This document shows, one piece after another, positions 52,701 to 62,373 of a stretch of DNA of 64,000 bases (position 1 is its first letter; each line of letters starts with the position of its first letter). The translations under genes were made by a program, and so were the position numbers. The notes below the pieces were generated by a model, which ran no database searches, was not told where the DNA came from, and worked only from the letters and a program-made list of their open reading frames with translations. Source of the stretch: M3007 sp031425035 (lineage in GTDB: Bacteria; Bacteroidota; Bacteroidia; Chitinophagales; Saprospiraceae); the NCBI GenBank assembly GCA_031425035.1, contig JANPIN010000121.1:1-64000 (forward strand), in the 5' to 3' direction.

Positions 52701-55016
52701 ATGAACTACCTCGACGAACTCAATCCGGTACAACGCGCGGCCGTCACCAATACCGATGGCCCGGTGCTGGTTATCGCCGGTCCCGGATCCGGTAAAACGC
52801 GGGTACTGACCTACCGCATTGCCTATTTGCTGGAGAAAGGCGTGCCCCCCTGGGAAATACTGACCCTGACTTTTACCAACAAGTCCGCCAAGGAAATGAA
52901 GGAGCGGATCAGTAAAGTGGTCGGCGACAAGGCACATTCGGTATGGGCCGGTACGTTTCACTCCATTTTTGCCCGCATTTTGCGCGCCGAAGCCACCAAG
53001 ATCGGTTATCCCGCCTCCTTTTCCATTTATGATACCGACGATACCATGAGCGTGATCCGGTCCATCATTAAGGAGATGAACCTGGATACCAACACCTATA
53101 ATGCCTCGGCTATCCGCTCGCGTATTTCGCTGGCTAAGAGCAATTTAAAGTCCCCCAAAGCTTACCGCGAAGATGCCGACCTGATGCAGCAGGATCGCGC
53201 TGCCCGCCGCCCCTACGTGGTGGATATTTATGAAAAATACATTGCCCGCTGCCAGCGCTCCGGAGCCATGGACTTCGACGATCTGCTGTTTCAGCTTTAC
53301 CGTCTGTTCCGCGATAACCCCGATAATGTGGTGGAAAAATACCGCCGCAAGTTCCGCTACATCCACGTGGACGAGTTTCAGGATACCAACTTTCTACAGT
53401 ACGCCATTTTGCGCCGTTTGCTGAAATACGACGGCAGCCCGGAAAACGTGTTCGTCGTGGGCGACGATGCCCAGAGCATTTATGCTTTCCGGGGGGCCAC
53501 GATCGATAACATTCTCGATTTTGAGAAAGATTATCCGGCGCTCAAAACCTTTAAACTGGAGCAGAATTACCGTTCGACCCACCACATCGTTTCGGCGGCC
53601 AACGAAGTAATTTCCTTTAACCGCCGCCAGCTCAATAAAACGATCTGGACGGATAAAGAGGACCGCCACAAGATCAAACTGCTGAAATGCGTCACCGACG
53701 ATGAGGAAAGCCGCCGGGTAGCCGACCTGATCCTGGAGCAAAAACATCGTTACCATATTCCGAATTCGGAAATAGCCGTCTTGTACCGGACCAACTCGCA
53801 AAGCCGGAAATTCGAGGAACATCTGCGGCGCCTCAACCTGGCCTACCGGGTGTTTGGCGGCGTAAGTTTTTACCAGCGTAAAGAGGTGAAAGACTTCGTC
53901 GGCTATTTGCGGATGGCGGTGAACCCCAATGACGAGGAGGCGCTGCGCCGGGTAATCAATTTCCCGACGCGCGGCATCAGCGACGGTACGGTGGATAAGA
54001 TCAGTCAGGCCGCCGGCGCTACCAACACGACCATGTGGCAGGCGATGTTGCACCCACAGCTCGACGTGACGGACCGGGCCAAAAAATCGCTGGCCGGCTT
54101 CCGGAACATGGTGGATGAGTGGCAGCAACGCGCCACCACGGATAATGCCCTCAAACTGGCTTCCGATATTCTGCGCAAATCCGGCCTGCTGGATCTGTTC
54201 AAAGGCGATACCAGTCCGGAAGGCATTGGTCGCCTCGAAAACGTGAACGCCGTGCTCGATGCCATCGGCGAATTCACCGATAACCAGGCTGAAACGCCCG
54301 GCTTTGATCCCGATGGTTTCGACAGCTCGGCCGACAAATCCCTGGCCGCTTATCTGCAAACCATTACCCTGCTCACCGATGCTGATGAAAAAGGCGACCA
54401 ACGCGATCATATTACGCTGATGAGCGTGCACGCCGCGAAAGGCCTGGAATACCGCAGCGTCTTCGTCACCGGCCTGGAAGAAAACCTTTTCCCGTCCTTC
54501 ATGGCCCTGGAAGATCCGAACGGGCTGGACGAAGAACGTCGCTTGTTTTACGTGGCTATTACCCGCGCCAAGGAGTTCCTGACCATTTCCTACGCCCAGA
54601 ACCGCTATCGTTTCGGCCAGATCCGCAGCAATGAGCCCTCGCGTTTCATGGATGAAATCGGCGGCGAACACTATGAATTCCTGGGCGGTATTGGCAATGC
54701 CCGCACCAATGCCCCCGCTGTGCCTGCTGGCCAGCCCCGGGCCAGCGTTTCCGGCAATTTCGCCAATCCGCGCCTGCGGGCCGTAACCAGACCCTCCGGA
54801 CCGATGCCCGACCCAGCCGGTTTTAAGCCTTCTTCCGTGGAGGAAATTGTGCCCGGCGTAACGGTGCTGCACCTCAAATTCGGACAGGGAAAAATTGTCA
54901 GCGTAGAAGGGCCGAGGGATAATAAGGTGGCCACTATCCACTTCAAAGACGACGACCAGGCGGAAAGAAGGATCGTATTGAAGTTTGCCCGGTTACAGGT
55001 ACTGGAAGGCGTTTAA
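52701..55016 (+). CDS. PcrA/UvrD-type superfamily 1 DNA helicase
   Basis: 771 residues. The order of motifs is complete: LNPVQRAAV (Q motif, near residue 6), AGPGSGKT (Walker A, near 26), TFTNKSAKEMKERI (Ia), DEFQDTN (II, near 224), GDDAQSIYAFRGA (III), QNYRST (IV, near 287), VHAAKGLEY (V), VAITRA (VI). The C-terminal Tudor-like domain (VTVLHLKFGQGKIVSVEG) is the RNA polymerase-binding module of PcrA. It unwinds DNA 3' to 5' in nucleotide excision repair and replication conflict resolution. It is a single-gene unit. Confidence 0.95.
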   Translation: MNYLDELNPVQRAAVTNTDGPVLVIAGPGSGKTRVLTYRIAYLLEKGVPPWEILTLTFTNKSAKEMKERISKVVGDKAHSVWAGTFHSIFARILRAEATKIGYPASFSIYDTDDTMSVIRSIIKEMNLDTNTYNASAIRSRISLAKSNLKSPKAYREDADLMQQDRAARRPYVVDIYEKYIARCQRSGAMDFDDLLFQLYRLFRDNPDNVVEKYRRKFRYIHVDEFQDTNFLQYAILRRLLKYDGSPENVFVVGDDAQSIYAFRGATIDNILDFEKDYPALKTFKLEQNYRSTHHIVSAANEVISFNRRQLNKTIWTDKEDRHKIKLLKCVTDDEESRRVADLILEQKHRYHIPNSEIAVLYRTNSQSRKFEEHLRRLNLAYRVFGGVSFYQRKEVKDFVGYLRMAVNPNDEEALRRVINFPTRGISDGTVDKISQAAGATNTTMWQAMLHPQLDVTDRAKKSLAGFRNMVDEWQQRATTDNALKLASDILRKSGLLDLFKGDTSPEGIGRLENVNAVLDAIGEFTDNQAETPGFDPDGFDSSADKSLAAYLQTITLLTDADEKGDQRDHITLMSVHAAKGLEYRSVFVTGLEENLFPSFMALEDPNGLDEERRLFYVAITRAKEFLTISYAQNRYRFGQIRSNEPSRFMDEIGGEHYEFLGGIGNARTNAPAVPAGQPRASVSGNFANPRLRAVTRPSGPMPDPAGFKPSSVEEIVPGVTVLHLKFGQGKIVSVEGPRDNKVATIHFKDDDQAERRIVLKFARLQVLEGV

Positions 55017-55129
55017 ACGTCAGTCCGGCGAGCACGTAGCAGGATAGCCGAACGGAGGAAACGGATTAGCCGGATTAAAACGGATTTTTTGGCGATCACG
55101 ATGCTTGCTCCGATAGTGGAGGCTTGGCC

Positions 55130-55172
55130 AAAAATGACTGGAGTCACCGCGAATGTTCGGGGTGACTCCAGT
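55130..55172 (-). terminator. Intrinsic terminator of the 1364-residue adhesin gene
   Basis: A perfect 12-bp stem (ACTGGAGTCACC / GGTGACTCCAGT) with a 12-base loop. On the minus strand CATTTTTGG follows. It lies 40 bases beyond the stop at 55212. It may also stop plus-strand reading from the helicase gene. Confidence 0.8.
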
Positions 55173-55211
55173 TCATAAAATATAAAATTCAATTCCGCAA
55201 ACGATAGCCCC

Positions 55212-58200
55212 TTATTCGCCCTTCACCCATTTTGCCAGCCAGGTTTTGCCATGGGTACTGACAATTTTCAGGTAGTAAATACCGGCTGGCAAGCGATCGA
55301 TGGAAATGAAGTCCGAAAGTTCGGCAGCAGAGATCGTTTGCACCAGTTGCCCTTGCGTGCCCAGGATTTCCGCAGAAAACACGTCCAGATGATTAGTTTT
55401 CAACCAAATGCCGGTGTTTGCCGGATTAGGCCAAACGCGTACGGAAGGTTGCACCAGCGGATCACCGGTCGCCACTATATTGTCGATGGTAATGGGCGAC
55501 AAACTTACCTGGCAGCCATTCACGTCGATCATCGTCAGCGTATAAATTCCCGCCTGCAGACCGGTCAGATCCTCATCATTGGAGAAGAAAACGCCGTCTT
55601 TTCTCCAGATAAACGTGTACGGCCCCACGCCGCCGACCGGGCTGACGTGGATACTGCCAATTCCACCGTTACCGATGTCGTTCTGCGTACTGTCGATCAG
55701 AATATCGGAGACCGGGAAAATAGTCACCGTGAAAGAACAGGTGGACGAGTTGCCCGATACATCGGTGACCCGGAACACCTGCGTGGTAACCCCATCATCG
55801 AATGCCGTACCGCTGACTTGTCCGCTGATTAAAACAGGAATGGCGGTCAGCATGCAATTGTCGGAGGCAACCGGCTGCGGGTACGTAACAATGTCTGCGC
55901 CGCACAGTGAAATGTTGCCCGGGCAGGACAGGCCGGGCGCAATGGTATCGAGAGAAACCACCGTCGCCGAGGCTGTGCTCACACAGTTAGCGGCGTCGCT
56001 GACCGTCACTGTATACGTGCCGGCCAGTAAGCTGCCAGCAGTCGCCGTGGTCGCCCCGCTGCTCCACTCGAAAGTATAAGGAGCACTGCCCCCAGTAATT
56101 ACTGCTGTAGCCGAGCCATTTGCGCTCTCCGGGCAGGTCGCGCTGGTGGTGGAAATGCTGGTCACCAGCGTACAGTTGAATGCATTGACCGTTACGCTTT
56201 GCACGGCCGTACAGGCATTGGCATCGGTAATAGTGACGGCGTAATTCCCCGGTGCTAATCCGGTAATCGTCGGCGTTACACCGCCAGTTGACCACAAATA
56301 GGTATACGGTGCAGTACCGCCACTGGGCTGGGCGGTGGCCGTACCGTCATTCGTGTTCGCCGCAGTAACCGCCGTGGCCGTTGCATTGGCGGCCAGGACA
56401 GCGGGTTCCAAAATCGTGGCGCTACTCACGGCCGGACAGCCATTGGCATCGGTCATACTGACGGTATAATTACCGGCGGTCAGGCCAGAAATGGCTGCCG
56501 TTGTTGCACCCGTACTCCATAAATAAGTGATGGGTAGAGTCCCTCCGGTTAAAACCGCGGTTGCCGTACCGTTGGCAGCGCCGTTGCAGGAAATATTGGT
56601 CGTCGTCGTACTGGCGGTCAAACTACAGTTGAAACTGTTGACCGTAACGGACTGTACGGCCGTACAGCCAGCCGCATCAGTAACGGTAACCGTGTAAACA
56701 CCTGGCGCCAGACCCGTTATGGTTGCGGTGGCGCCGCCGTTGCTCCAGGCATAACTATAAGGCGCGGTACCGCCGGTTGGCGCGGCCGTAGCCGTACCAT
56801 TGTTTACCCCATTGGTCGTTTGAGCCGTGGCGGAAGCATTGCCGGCCAAAACTGCCGGCTGGCTGATCGTGGCTGCCGCCGTTGCCGTACAGTTATTCGC
56901 ATCGCTGATGGTGACGGTATAAACGCCGGCCGAAAGATTCGCGGCGGTGGCCGTAGCCGCCCCATTACTCCACAAGTAGGTGTACACCCCCGTTCCGCCG
57001 CCGCCGGCAGCGGTGGCCGATCCGTTGACGCCGCCATTACAGCTCACCGACGTGCTGCCGGCAATCGTGGCTACTACCGGTGGCACCTGGGTGACCGTCG
57101 TGGAAGCCATGGCCGTGCAGCCGGTTTGCGTGTTGGTAATTAACAGGTTATACGTACCTGCTGCATTGACAATAGGCGTCAGGGTGGTTCCGCCGGAAAC
57201 AATGTTACCATTGGCGGTCGTCCATAAATAAGTAAAATCACTGCCCTGCGAAGACGCCTGAGCATTCAACTGAATACTTAGGGCATTACAGTTCAGGCTG
57301 CCTGGCGTAGCAATACTAACGGTGGGCGGGGTCGTATTTTGCACCACTACCCCGACTGCTGTAGCGGTACAGCCGTTTGCCGAAGCGGTAATGGTAACGG
57401 TGTAATTACCGGCCAGTGTCGCAGTGATATTCTGGGTCGTAGCGCTTAATCCACCCGGTCCCGACCAGGCAAAAGTTGCGGGGCTGGCGTTGGTACCGGC
57501 GGCTACCTGCACTGAAGTGGTGCTACAGGTCAACGATCCGCTGGGAGTAGCGCTGGCGGTTGGGGGGGTGGTGTTCCCCGTTACGGTGGCGCTGGCGGTG
57601 TTGGTACAGCCATTTACCGTGTTGGTTAAGGTGACCGTATACGTACCGGCGCAACTCACGCTGGGGTTGGGTAAAGTCTGGCTATTCGGCGCCAGACACG
57701 GACCGCTCCACAGGTAGGCAGGTTGTTGCGCATTGGTGCTAACGCTCAATAACAGGGTTGGATTTGTGCAACTAATTGCGCCTCCCGTAGCCGAAACACT
57801 GGGTACTGTAGTATTTTGGGTGACCGTAGCCGTAGCTGTTTTCGTACAGCCGGTGGCGGTATTCGTAACCGTGACGGTGTAGGTGCCCGCCTGGGTGACT
57901 GTTGGGTTTTGCAGGTTGGAAGTAAAATTCGGTCCCGACCACATGAAAGCTGCCTGTCCGGCATTGGTCGTTACCGTGAGGCCGACGCTTGTGATCGCAC
58001 AGGTCAGCAGACCACCGGTGGCTGTAGCGGTTGGAGGAATAATATTGGATGTGACCGTGGTGGAGGCCGTAGCCGTACAACCGTTGCTGGTATTGGTCAC
58101 TTGCAACGTATAGGTGCCTGCGGCGTTGACCGTTGGCGCTAAGGTGGTTGCGCCGGAAACAATATTCCCATCCGGCGTCGTCCATACATATGAGAAAGAA

Positions 58201-59306
58201 GCGCCGGTGGAAGAACCCGTTCCGCTGAGGGTGGCCGTTGGTTGCTGGCAGGTCAGCGTAGTGCCCGATCCGGCCATCGCTACGGGCGGGGTGGTATTGG
58301 ATTGAATAGTGAAGGCCGCCACTTTCTGACAGCCGTTCGCATCGGTGACGGTAACGGTTTGCGAGCCGCCCACCTGATAACTAGCCGGATTGCCACTGTC
58401 TCCATTTGACCAGGCATAGCTATATCCGCCGGCGCCGCCGGTGACGCTGGCCGTCACGTTGACCGACGTCTGGGTACAAGTCAGCGCACCACTGGCGGAG
58501 GCACTAGCCACCAGGGCCGTTGGCTGCGTAATGGTAGCCGACGCCGTAGCCGTACCGCTGCCGCCCGAAGCAGTAACCGTCACCAGGTAGGTGCCGGCGA
58601 CCAGGTTGACGGCCGTTTGGTTCGACTGGTTATTGCTCCAGTGATACGTATAAGGTGGGTTGCCGCCGCTGGGTTCTACCGTCGCGCTGCCGGTATTTCC
58701 GCCATTGCAGAGTACGTTGGTCGTAGAACTGATCGTCGCCGTGACTGGGGGTGGACCGGCAAAAGCATAGGTTTCATTGTCGGCCAGGGCAAAGTCGCCG
58801 CTGGTACCGCCATTATTATTGGCAAAATTGCCGATGAAGTAGAACTTGATCGTGTTGCCGCTGGCGCTGGCAGGTGCTTTCCAGCTGAAGTCCCAGGAAA
58901 TGGGATTACCGCCAAACGTTTTGGTTCCGCGGTGTTCCAGGTAATCGCGTCCCCCCGTGGCATCCACGCCGGTTTGCGCATTCGCCGGCGTCAACAAACC
59001 GACACTGGCATTGCTGCCATCGACGGCTACCAGCTGAAAACCACCCCGAATGGGATTGCCCGCCGTCACTTCCATCGTGATGGTCAGCGGATAAACAATA
59101 TTCGGTTGGACCGTTGTGGGCATTCCGCTGACCGTAATCAGGCCATTATAGTTATTGGTATTCCCGGAATGGCAGTTATTGCAGTGCCCATTGAAGGGCG
59201 CGCCCGTATTACCGGTTGGTGGATTGTTACTGTTGGCCAGCCACAGGAGTGCCGCGCATAAAAGGCCAAAAAGATGATAAGAGCGTGGAAGTCGCATTTT
59301 TTTCAT
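55212..59306 (-). CDS. Large T9SS-exported adhesin-like protein with SprB repeats and CXXCH motif
   Basis: 1364 residues. A signal peptide (HLFGLLCAALLWLANS) leads to a Reelin-like 'choice-of-anchor V' domain (about 30-190) that opens with GHCNNCHSG, a CXXCH motif at residues 42-46. Then come about a dozen immunoglobulin-like repeats of SprB and PKD type, with units such as CNGGNTGSATVEPSGG and YTYLWSNGAATATAANLSAGVYTVT. A HYR-like domain (LSCPGNISLCGADIVTYP) lies near 1130-1210. The end (SVRVWPNPANTGI to WLAKWVKGE) is a T9SS type A sorting domain. SprB repeats occur in gliding and adhesion proteins. High Thr, Ser and Ala content gives repetitive DNA. Confidence 0.9.
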   Translation of the reverse strand: MKKMRLPRSYHLFGLLCAALLWLANSNNPPTGNTGAPFNGHCNNCHSGNTNNYNGLITVSGMPTTVQPNIVYPLTITMEVTAGNPIRGGFQLVAVDGSNASVGLLTPANAQTGVDATGGRDYLEHRGTKTFGGNPISWDFSWKAPASASGNTIKFYFIGNFANNNGGTSGDFALADNETYAFAGPPPVTATISSTTNVLCNGGNTGSATVEPSGGNPPYTYHWSNNQSNQTAVNLVAGTYLVTVTASGGSGTATASATITQPTALVASASASGALTCTQTSVNVTASVTGGAGGYSYAWSNGDSGNPASYQVGGSQTVTVTDANGCQKVAAFTIQSNTTPPVAMAGSGTTLTCQQPTATLSGTGSSTGASFSYVWTTPDGNIVSGATTLAPTVNAAGTYTLQVTNTSNGCTATASTTVTSNIIPPTATATGGLLTCAITSVGLTVTTNAGQAAFMWSGPNFTSNLQNPTVTQAGTYTVTVTNTATGCTKTATATVTQNTTVPSVSATGGAISCTNPTLLLSVSTNAQQPAYLWSGPCLAPNSQTLPNPSVSCAGTYTVTLTNTVNGCTNTASATVTGNTTPPTASATPSGSLTCSTTSVQVAAGTNASPATFAWSGPGGLSATTQNITATLAGNYTVTITASANGCTATAVGVVVQNTTPPTVSIATPGSLNCNALSIQLNAQASSQGSDFTYLWTTANGNIVSGGTTLTPIVNAAGTYNLLITNTQTGCTAMASTTVTQVPPVVATIAGSTSVSCNGGVNGSATAAGGGGTGVYTYLWSNGAATATAANLSAGVYTVTISDANNCTATAAATISQPAVLAGNASATAQTTNGVNNGTATAAPTGGTAPYSYAWSNGGATATITGLAPGVYTVTVTDAAGCTAVQSVTVNSFNCSLTASTTTTNISCNGAANGTATAVLTGGTLPITYLWSTGATTAAISGLTAGNYTVSMTDANGCPAVSSATILEPAVLAANATATAVTAANTNDGTATAQPSGGTAPYTYLWSTGGVTPTITGLAPGNYAVTITDANACTAVQSVTVNAFNCTLVTSISTTSATCPESANGSATAVITGGSAPYTFEWSSGATTATAGSLLAGTYTVTVSDAANCVSTASATVVSLDTIAPGLSCPGNISLCGADIVTYPQPVASDNCMLTAIPVLISGQVSGTAFDDGVTTQVFRVTDVSGNSSTCSFTVTIFPVSDILIDSTQNDIGNGGIGSIHVSPVGGVGPYTFIWRKDGVFFSNDEDLTGLQAGIYTLTMIDVNGCQVSLSPITIDNIVATGDPLVQPSVRVWPNPANTGIWLKTNHLDVFSAEILGTQGQLVQTISAAELSDFISIDRLPAGIYYLKIVSTHGKTWLAKWVKGE

Positions 59307-59475
59307 GAAGACAGGATTGTTCTGTTAAACTAGGAATAAGCAGGCGGCGAAGATAGGTGTTGAGACACGTTCTCTAAGTTTGCCGCTGCTTCCTGGGCGA
59401 CTTTGTCCCGCTACTTTGTCTCAATTAGTCAAATTTTCCCCCTTTTCTAAAAAGCGCCGGTCAAATACCCGTTTC

Positions 59476-59511
59476 TTTTGTTAGAATCTTTTTCCGCTCG
59501 TACTACCTTCG
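59476..59511 (+). promoter_or_regulatory. Candidate promoter of the fadN-like gene
   Basis: TTTTG (59476-59480), 23 bases, TACCTTCG (59504-59511), one mismatch to TAnnTTTG and a slightly long spacer. It lies 57 bases before ATG 59569. The remaining divergent spacer 59307-59475 shows nothing else. Confidence 0.35.
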
Positions 59512-59568
59512 CGCAGCGAAAATCCGCCACGCCCAATTTACACCATCATTCCTCTAAATCCGCTTCCA

Positions 59569-62004
59569 ATGCTTAATAAGCGCATTCGCAAAGTTGCTGT
59601 TCTTGGCTCCGGCCTCATGGGTACCGGCATTGCCGCTCATCTCGCCGGTTGCGGCCTGGAGGTGTTATTGCTCGATATCTTGCCGCCAACAGCGGTTCCT
59701 GCAACGCCCGGCAGCCCCGTTCCCCCTGTTCCACTCATGGGCGAATTAGGCGGCGGCGCGCGTAATGTGATCGCTCAAACCGCGCTGCAAACGGCCCTGA
59801 AATCTAAACCGGCGCCGTTCTTCGATACTAAATTTGCCTCCCGCATTACCGTCGGCAATTTTGAAGACGATATGCCGAAAATCAAAAACTGCGACTGGAT
59901 CATCGAGGTGGTCGTGGAAAGACTCGACATCAAAAAACAGGTCTTCGAGCAGGTAGAAAAACACCGCGCGCCTGGATCCTTGGTTTCTTCCAACACCTCT
60001 GGCATTCCGATCCACCTGATGGCCGAAGGGCGCAGCGAAGATTTCAAAAAGCACTTTTGCGGCACCCACTTCTTCAATCCGGTGCGTTATATGCGCCTGC
60101 TGGAAGTGATCCCAACGCCGGAAACGGACCCGGCAGTCACCGAGTTTTTCATGCATTACGGCGACGTACAGCTCGGCAAACAAACCGTACTCTGCAAAGA
60201 CACGCCCGCCTTTATTGCCAACCGCGTAGGCGTGTATGCCATGGCTAAAATCTATCAGTTGACCCAGGAATTTGGCCTGGCCATCGATACGGTAGATGCA
60301 TTGACGGGTCCGGCTATCGGACGACCTAAAACGGGTACTTTTCGCCTGGGTGACCTGGTCGGTATGGACACGGCGGTACACGTGCTCAACGGCATTAAGC
60401 AGAACTGCCCCGACGACGAGCAGGCCGGCGCTTTTGAAATTCCGGCCTATCTGCAGTTTTTAATTGATAACAAATTCCTCGGCAACAAAACCGGACAAGG
60501 TTTTTATAAAAAAACGGCCGAAAAAGACGCAAAGGGCCGCCCGGTCATTCTGGCCCTGAACCTGGACACGCTGGAATATGGCGTTTCCCAAAAAGAAAAA
60601 CTGCCCATTCTGGACACCCTGAAGCAGATCGACGAACTGCCGCGCCGCATAAAAGCAGTGTTCAAAGGGGATGATAAAGGCGCCCAACTGCTGCAAAAAG
60701 CCCACCTCGGACTCTTCGCCTACGTGAGCAACCGCGTTCCGGAGATCAGTAATACGCTGCATGCGATCGACGATGCCATTCGCGCCGGTTTTGCCTGGGA
60801 AAAAGGCCCCTTTGAACTATGGGACATGGTCGGGGTGGAAGAAGGCGTACGGCTGGCGGAGGCCCAGGGCGAATTAATTGCCGGCTGGGTGAAAGAAATG
60901 ATCGCGGCCGGTCATACCAGTTTTTATAAGTCGGAAAACGGCACGCGCAGTTTCTACGATATTAGCACGAAAACCTACCAGCCCCTGCCCGGCGCTTCGG
61001 AATTTATCATACTTGATAATTATCGTTCGGCCAAACCGGTGTATCAAAATTCGGAAGTGACCCTGCACGATATTGGCGACGGCATCTTATGCCTGGAGTT
61101 TCAGTCGAAAATGAATGCCATTGGGGAAGGTATTTTGCGTGGCATTAACGACAGCATTCAAATTGCGGAAGAACAAGGCTGGAAAGGCCTGGTGATCGGG
61201 AATAATGCCGCCAATTTCACGGTGGGCGCTAACCTGATGATGATTGCGATGCTGGCCTATCAGCAGGAATGGGATGAACTGAACATGGCGGTCAATCTAT
61301 TCCAGCAGACTTCCATGCGCATTCGTTACTCGGCTATTCCGGTCGTTTTGGCAACGCAGGGCTATGTATTCGGCGGGGGCTGCGAATTTTCCATGCACGC
61401 CGATGCGGTGGTCGCCTCTGCGGAGAGTTATATTGGCTTGGTGGAAGTAGGCGTCGGCATCATTCCCGGCGGCGGGGGTACCAAAGAATTTGCCTTGCGC
61501 CTTTCCAATGAAATCAGCCGCGAAGGCGACGTGCAAATCCCGAGCCTGATCAATAAATTCAAAACGATCGCGACTGCCCAGGTGGCCACTTCGGCCTACG
61601 AAGCCTTTAACCTGGGTTATTTACTACCCGAAAAAGACCATGTGGTGCCGAACGCCGCCCGCAACATCAGCGAAGCGAAAAAAATAGCGCTGACCCTGTC
61701 CGAAGACTATGTGCAGCCGATTCAGCGCAAAGATGTTTGGGTGCTGGGACGTACGGGTCTGGGCGCCCTGTACGTGGCGGCGCATTCCTTATTACTGGGT
61801 CACTATGCCAGCGAGCACGATATTAAAATTGCTAAAAAAGTAGCCGACGTGCTGTGCGGAGGCGACCTGACCTCGGCACAATACGTGTCGGAACAGTACC
61901 TGCTGGACCTGGAACGGGAATGTTTTATGAGCCTTTGCGGCGAACCGAAAACGCTGGAGCGGATTCAATACATGCTGGAAAACGGAAAACCATTGCGGAA
62001 TTAA
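59569..62004 (+). CDS. 3-hydroxyacyl-CoA dehydrogenase / enoyl-CoA hydratase (FadN type)
   Basis: 811 residues. The N-terminal NAD-binding domain has VLGSGLMGTGIAAHLAG (about 11-27), VERLDIKKQVF, SSNTSGIPI and the catalytic-histidine region GTHFFNPVRYM. A C-terminal dehydrogenase domain lies at about 215-420. The last third is a crotonase fold: FTVGANLMMIAM (oxyanion hole), FGGGCEFSMHADAVVA and GLVEVGVGIIPGGGGT with the catalytic glutamate. The order HCDH then ECH is that of FadN, opposite to FadB. It should catalyse two steps of fatty acid beta-oxidation. A thiolase gene usually accompanies it but is not seen here. Confidence 0.9.
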   Translation: MLNKRIRKVAVLGSGLMGTGIAAHLAGCGLEVLLLDILPPTAVPATPGSPVPPVPLMGELGGGARNVIAQTALQTALKSKPAPFFDTKFASRITVGNFEDDMPKIKNCDWIIEVVVERLDIKKQVFEQVEKHRAPGSLVSSNTSGIPIHLMAEGRSEDFKKHFCGTHFFNPVRYMRLLEVIPTPETDPAVTEFFMHYGDVQLGKQTVLCKDTPAFIANRVGVYAMAKIYQLTQEFGLAIDTVDALTGPAIGRPKTGTFRLGDLVGMDTAVHVLNGIKQNCPDDEQAGAFEIPAYLQFLIDNKFLGNKTGQGFYKKTAEKDAKGRPVILALNLDTLEYGVSQKEKLPILDTLKQIDELPRRIKAVFKGDDKGAQLLQKAHLGLFAYVSNRVPEISNTLHAIDDAIRAGFAWEKGPFELWDMVGVEEGVRLAEAQGELIAGWVKEMIAAGHTSFYKSENGTRSFYDISTKTYQPLPGASEFIILDNYRSAKPVYQNSEVTLHDIGDGILCLEFQSKMNAIGEGILRGINDSIQIAEEQGWKGLVIGNNAANFTVGANLMMIAMLAYQQEWDELNMAVNLFQQTSMRIRYSAIPVVLATQGYVFGGGCEFSMHADAVVASAESYIGLVEVGVGIIPGGGGTKEFALRLSNEISREGDVQIPSLINKFKTIATAQVATSAYEAFNLGYLLPEKDHVVPNAARNISEAKKIALTLSEDYVQPIQRKDVWVLGRTGLGALYVAAHSLLLGHYASEHDIKIAKKVADVLCGGDLTSAQYVSEQYLLDLERECFMSLCGEPKTLERIQYMLENGKPLRN

Positions 62005-62052
62005 TTCCTTTTCCTATTTTTGAATCCTGTCCACCCTGTTTTCACCACCGGC

Positions 62053-62313
62053 ATGCTGTACCAACTTTTCCAATCCACCCGCTCCGAAGCCGAATTTGAG
62101 GAGTTGCTGCGTCTCACTTTTACCGAACATGAGCGCGACCTGATGCTGGAACGCTGGCGCATTTTCGACGCCTCCGACCGCGGCCTGTCGCAGCGGGAAG
62201 TCAGCCGGGAAGTGCCCTGCAGTATTGTGACGGCTACCCGCGGCGCGAAAGTATACCGGGAAAACAGGGAAGCCATTCAAAAATATTTGGCCATCTGGCG
62301 AAAAGACCTTTAA
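62053..62313 (+). CDS. TrpR/YerC-like DNA-binding protein
   Basis: 86 residues from MLYQLFQSTRSEAEFEELL; a TTG 11 codons upstream is an alternative. The pattern LTFTEHERDLMLERWRIF then GLSQREVSREVPCSIVTATRGA matches the helix-turn-helix of the Trp repressor superfamily in its YerC/YecD branch. No tryptophan-synthesis genes are nearby. The stop of the fadN-like gene is 48 bases upstream on the same strand, so it may be co-transcribed with beta-oxidation. A ligand cannot be predicted. Confidence 0.8.
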   Translation: MLYQLFQSTRSEAEFEELLRLTFTEHERDLMLERWRIFDASDRGLSQREVSREVPCSIVTATRGAKVYRENREAIQKYLAIWRKDL

Positions 62314-62373
62314 CTTCATTTATAGCGTGCCCCAGCGATCCAAATTTGCTATCACTTAAAATTTGAGACCGCC

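Noticed and set aside
53394..54941. 515-codon minus-strand ORF
   Set aside because: Antisense to the PcrA/UvrD helicase with complete motif order.
55900..58700. Repetitive DNA that might be taken for a CRISPR or tandem repeat array
   Set aside because: The repeats have irregular length and encode SprB/PKD-type protein repeats in one long frame.
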